Below, in pieces: positions 13,107-15,033 of a stretch of DNA of 15,033 nt (positions are counted from its first letter, which is position 1; every line of letters starts with the position of its first letter). This DNA comes from Nitrososphaerota archaeon (GTDB taxonomy: Archaea; Thermoproteota; Nitrososphaeria; Nitrososphaerales; UBA57). The stretch lies in assembly GCA_002693165.1 (NCBI GenBank), contig NZOP01000028.1, positions 18,570 to 33,602 on the forward strand. The letters run 5' to 3'. The position numbers and the translations under genes were made by a program. The notes under the pieces were generated by a model. That model had not been told where the DNA came from. It did not search any database and saw nothing but the letters and a program-made list of their open reading frames with translations.

Positions 13107-14537
13107 TCAGTTTCCACCAATTTGTAATTGATTTAACAATATATCAGATGCAATCATGTCTTTTACGTCTTCCGAAACTTTAACAATTCCAGTTCCTTTG
13201 CCTAAAATTCGACCAATAATTTGTGGATCATAACCCGATGCAGACAAATCAAGACTTATACTTTCTATTATATTTGGACTAGCAATAACAGCTACAGCGC
13301 CATTAGTGCCTGCAGTACCATTGTCCATTAAGAAATTATCAGTAGCAAATTTAACAAATTCTGGATAACGAAGTGGCAAATTATCAATGGAGATATCAAC
13401 ATTTGCATTATCTGCATGTTCTTTAAAGATCATTATACCAGGACCAGAAAGATCGCCAGTGGCCAGAATATGTTCGTGAATATCAAAGTTGTTTCCAAAA
13501 TCAGGCAGATATTTATTAATAATTTTTGCGACTGCAAGATTAGGTTCGTTCATAGTTTCAATAACTGAATCCTTAGCACGTTGAACATCTTCAAGAGTAT
13601 AACCAATGGTTTCAAGGTCTTTAAGGAAATTTTCGTCGGCTACACAAGACAAAAAGACGTTAATAGGTGCAAGATCGCCAAACGGACGTGTAACGAGAAT
13701 TTCCATACCAGAATCTAACAAATTTAATTTAGTTGGAGGTTCTTTTCGTAATGAACCAAATAATGTAGCGCCAATTAGTAATTTATTTCGTTTAGGAGAC
13801 TCTGCAGAAATTAATTCAATATTATATTTAGATGCAAAATTATCCATGTTTTTTAGAATTTGCGCTTCAATTTCTTGATTTGGTGCATCGACAACGGGCA
13901 AAACTTTCAGTTCTTCAAAACAACCTAAAGATATTAAATCATTAAGAGAATTTGATACGGCGACATTTGTTTGTTGTTCAGATGAAGGGTCTGCAGTAGG
14001 ATCAATAATTTGTATAGTATCATTATTTGATAAACAATAACCGTCGGATCGTCCTTCTTCGTAAGAAATAAAATCAAAAAGTGCAAATTCTGCGTTTTCA
14101 TCTCCAGTTATTATTGAATGTCCTTTTCCAACAGCAAAATTAACATTTGATTTAGATATTGATGTATAAAGACTAGTCAACAATGCTTGGAATTTTTCTT
14201 GCTTTTCTGCATTCTTTTGAAATACTTGTAATAGTGAAATAGCTCGTTTTGGATTAATTCGTCTAAGGTCATCTAAATCAACATCAGGATCAAATGGGTT
14301 GTAAATTCTGCGATTTATTATTGGGCCACTGTCAGTTAAAGGAAATATATCAGCGTCAACTCTCTCACCAAGAGAAATTCCCATTTGTTTTAAATCCGGT
14401 TTTAAATTATGCAAAGTAGGATAAACTACTGTATTAAGATCAACTTTAACAGCACAACCTGCCACCCATCTTAAAGGATCCATTCCCATTTCTCGGTATT
14501 TTGAGACATTGTCCCAAAATTCTTGCTTCGTACTCAT
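13107..14537 (-). CDS. SelD-like (selenophosphate synthetase-related) AIR-synthase fold protein
   Basis: A 476-residue protein of the SelD/PurM/ThiL fold. Near the N-terminus, RWVAGCAVKVDL (24-35) matches the SelD loop in which E. coli has C17-x-x-K20; here C28 and K31 keep that spacing. Further SelD/PurM-like pieces are VGKGHSIITGDENAEFALFD, the NDLISLGCFEELKVLPVVD segment, and a C-terminal VAVIASPNIIESI then GTGIVKV block. At 476 residues it is much longer than the roughly 350 residues of SelD. ATP-dependent phosphoryl transfer to a selenide- or sulfide-like group is inferred. I see no SelA/SelB or selenocysteine context, so a sulfur role, making an activated thio group for the TusA carriers, is as likely as selenium. 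It heads a four-gene cluster and is divergent from the Tat gene. Confidence 0.85.
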   Translation of the reverse strand: MSTKQEFWDNVSKYREMGMDPLRWVAGCAVKVDLNTVVYPTLHNLKPDLKQMGISLGERVDADIFPLTDSGPIINRRIYNPFDPDVDLDDLRRINPKRAISLLQVFQKNAEKQEKFQALLTSLYTSISKSNVNFAVGKGHSIITGDENAEFALFDFISYEEGRSDGYCLSNNDTIQIIDPTADPSSEQQTNVAVSNSLNDLISLGCFEELKVLPVVDAPNQEIEAQILKNMDNFASKYNIELISAESPKRNKLLIGATLFGSLRKEPPTKLNLLDSGMEILVTRPFGDLAPINVFLSCVADENFLKDLETIGYTLEDVQRAKDSVIETMNEPNLAVAKIINKYLPDFGNNFDIHEHILATGDLSGPGIMIFKEHADNANVDISIDNLPLRYPEFVKFATDNFLMDNGTAGTNGAVAVIASPNIIESISLDLSASGYDPQIIGRILGKGTGIVKVSEDVKDMIASDILLNQLQIGGN

Positions 14538-14605
14538 TTGTTAACGAATTAATCAGATACCGATAAATATATAAATATAACGGCATTATAAAATATCGAT
14601 AAGAT
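14538..14605. promoter_or_regulatory. Divergent promoter with a 10-bp direct repeat
   Basis: A 68-base gap between the SelD-like ATG (14537) and the Tat-protein ATG (14606). The AT-only core TATATAAATATAA (14568-14580) can serve both directions: it lies about 30 bases before each ATG, giving short leaders or none. ATACCGATAA (14557-14566) and ATATCGATAA (14593-14602) match at 9 of 10 bases and lie 36 bases apart in the same orientation, bracketing the core. The second contains the palindrome TATCGATA (14594-14601). They could be binding sites of a shared regulator. Confidence 0.45.
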
Positions 14606-15033
14606 ATGGTCGAATCAAATAGAAGAGATTTTCTAAAGTATGGAGTTGGAGCAGCTGTTGGTCTAGGAATAGGAGGAGCAGGTTATCTATCTTCAAATTC
14701 TCAAGTTGGCACATTAACAAGTGAACTTGAACAGGTAAAAGAAAAATTACAAGGAAGAGGACATTTAGGCTATGTCTTTGGCGCTGAAGGATCAATTGCA
14801 ACTATCGATCTAGCTCGTGGAAAAGTCTTAGCATCATCAGGACCTACTTGGATTGCAGATGCAGGAAGTATAGACTGGTGTAATCATTATCCGGATGCAA
14901 ATGGAAATGTATGGGGACTTGTAAGAAAGCAAGGTCAAATAGGATCTACAATTGCAGTTAATCCAACTACGAATGAATTAGTTCACGATGTTCCATTAGA
15001 AGGAAGATGGAGAATAAGATTAGGAGAAACAGA
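14606..15033 (+). CDS. Tat-exported protein, likely beta-propeller-like (partial, runs off the right edge)
   Basis: A frame open from ATG 14606 to the end of the window: 142 codons, 3' end missing. The N-terminus SNRRDFLKYGVGAAVGLGIG (4-23) is a twin-arginine signal: consensus RRDFLK followed by a Gly/Ala-rich hydrophobic stretch, so the folded product should cross the membrane and act outside. A short charged heptad-like stretch follows (TLTSELEQVKEKLQ, about 37-50). From about 53, repeating strand-turn pieces such as GYVFGAEGSIATIDLARGKV and GNVWGLVRKQGQIGSTIAVN suggest a YVTN/NHL-type beta-propeller; this is a weak fold guess. RRDFLK is often found on cofactor-bearing proteins. Without the C-terminus, enzyme and substrate cannot be named. 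It is divergent from the SelD-like gene with a shared promoter region. Confidence 0.8.
   Translation, partial: MVESNRRDFLKYGVGAAVGLGIGGAGYLSSNSQVGTLTSELEQVKEKLQGRGHLGYVFGAEGSIATIDLARGKVLASSGPTWIADAGSIDWCNHYPDANGNVWGLVRKQGQIGSTIAVNPTTNELVHDVPLEGRWRIRLGET

Noticed and set aside
13107..13109. TGA of the SelD-like gene as a possible selenocysteine codon
   Set aside because: Only one codon separates it from the next gene's ATG, no cysteine-aligned position or nearby stem-loop is apparent, and the protein already ends normally.
13606..13878. Plus-strand 90-residue frame in the SelD-like gene
   Set aside because: It is antisense to well-supported coding with no independent features.

Overview
The window is AT-rich, gene-dense DNA that looks archaeal, most likely a low-GC member of the Thaumarchaeota (Nitrososphaerota). 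The support is an archaeal-type Sm-like protein, an archaeal NFACT/Rqc2 protein, a RadA/Rad51-type ATPase, an EMC6-like three-helix membrane protein, a one-domain PAS protein, frequent TTG/GTG starts, and short AT-rich intergenic gaps with TATA-like boxes close to the start codons and few clear Shine-Dalgarno sites. This assignment is an inference; no rRNA or lineage marker is present. No tRNA, rRNA, CRISPR array, insertion sequence or long repeat was seen. Apart from the partial genes at both ends, nearly all the DNA is coding and no gene-free stretch reaches 300 bases.

Left part (1-2920). A bacterial-type S-adenosylmethionine synthetase (its C-terminus lies beyond the left edge) sits downstream of an Sm-like gene on the minus strand. 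Divergent from them is a Rad51-family ATPase directly followed by a small protein of unknown function. The end of that small gene overlaps, tail to tail, a minus-strand EMC6-like membrane protein.

Middle (2992-11806). NFACT, dihydroorotase and a MurG-like glycosyltransferase follow each other on the plus strand. They meet, end to end with no gap, a minus-strand isocitrate lyase/PEP mutase family enzyme. A divergent rhomboid protease then meets, again with no gap, a minus-strand membrane glycosyltransferase. A stand-alone PAS protein with a perfect inverted repeat against its start codon leads into a UbiA/MenA-type prenyltransferase, followed by a small DUF4177-like protein.

Right part (11803-15033). 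On the minus strand is a four-gene sulfur or selenium handling cluster, transcribed as SelD-like synthetase, TusA-like carrier 2, TusA-like carrier 1 and tandem rhodanese. The SelD-like protein keeps the Cys and Lys of the selenophosphate synthetase active-site loop, both carriers keep the CPxP cysteine, and the rhodanese keeps a CxxGxR loop. Together they look like a sulfur (or selenium) relay that passes a persulfide or activated chalcogen between proteins, and this is the most interesting part of the window. A 10-base U tract and a TATA-like box lie between the two carriers, so the cluster may be two transcription units. Divergent from it starts a Tat-exported protein that runs off the right edge; a near-identical 10-bp direct repeat brackets the shared promoter region.
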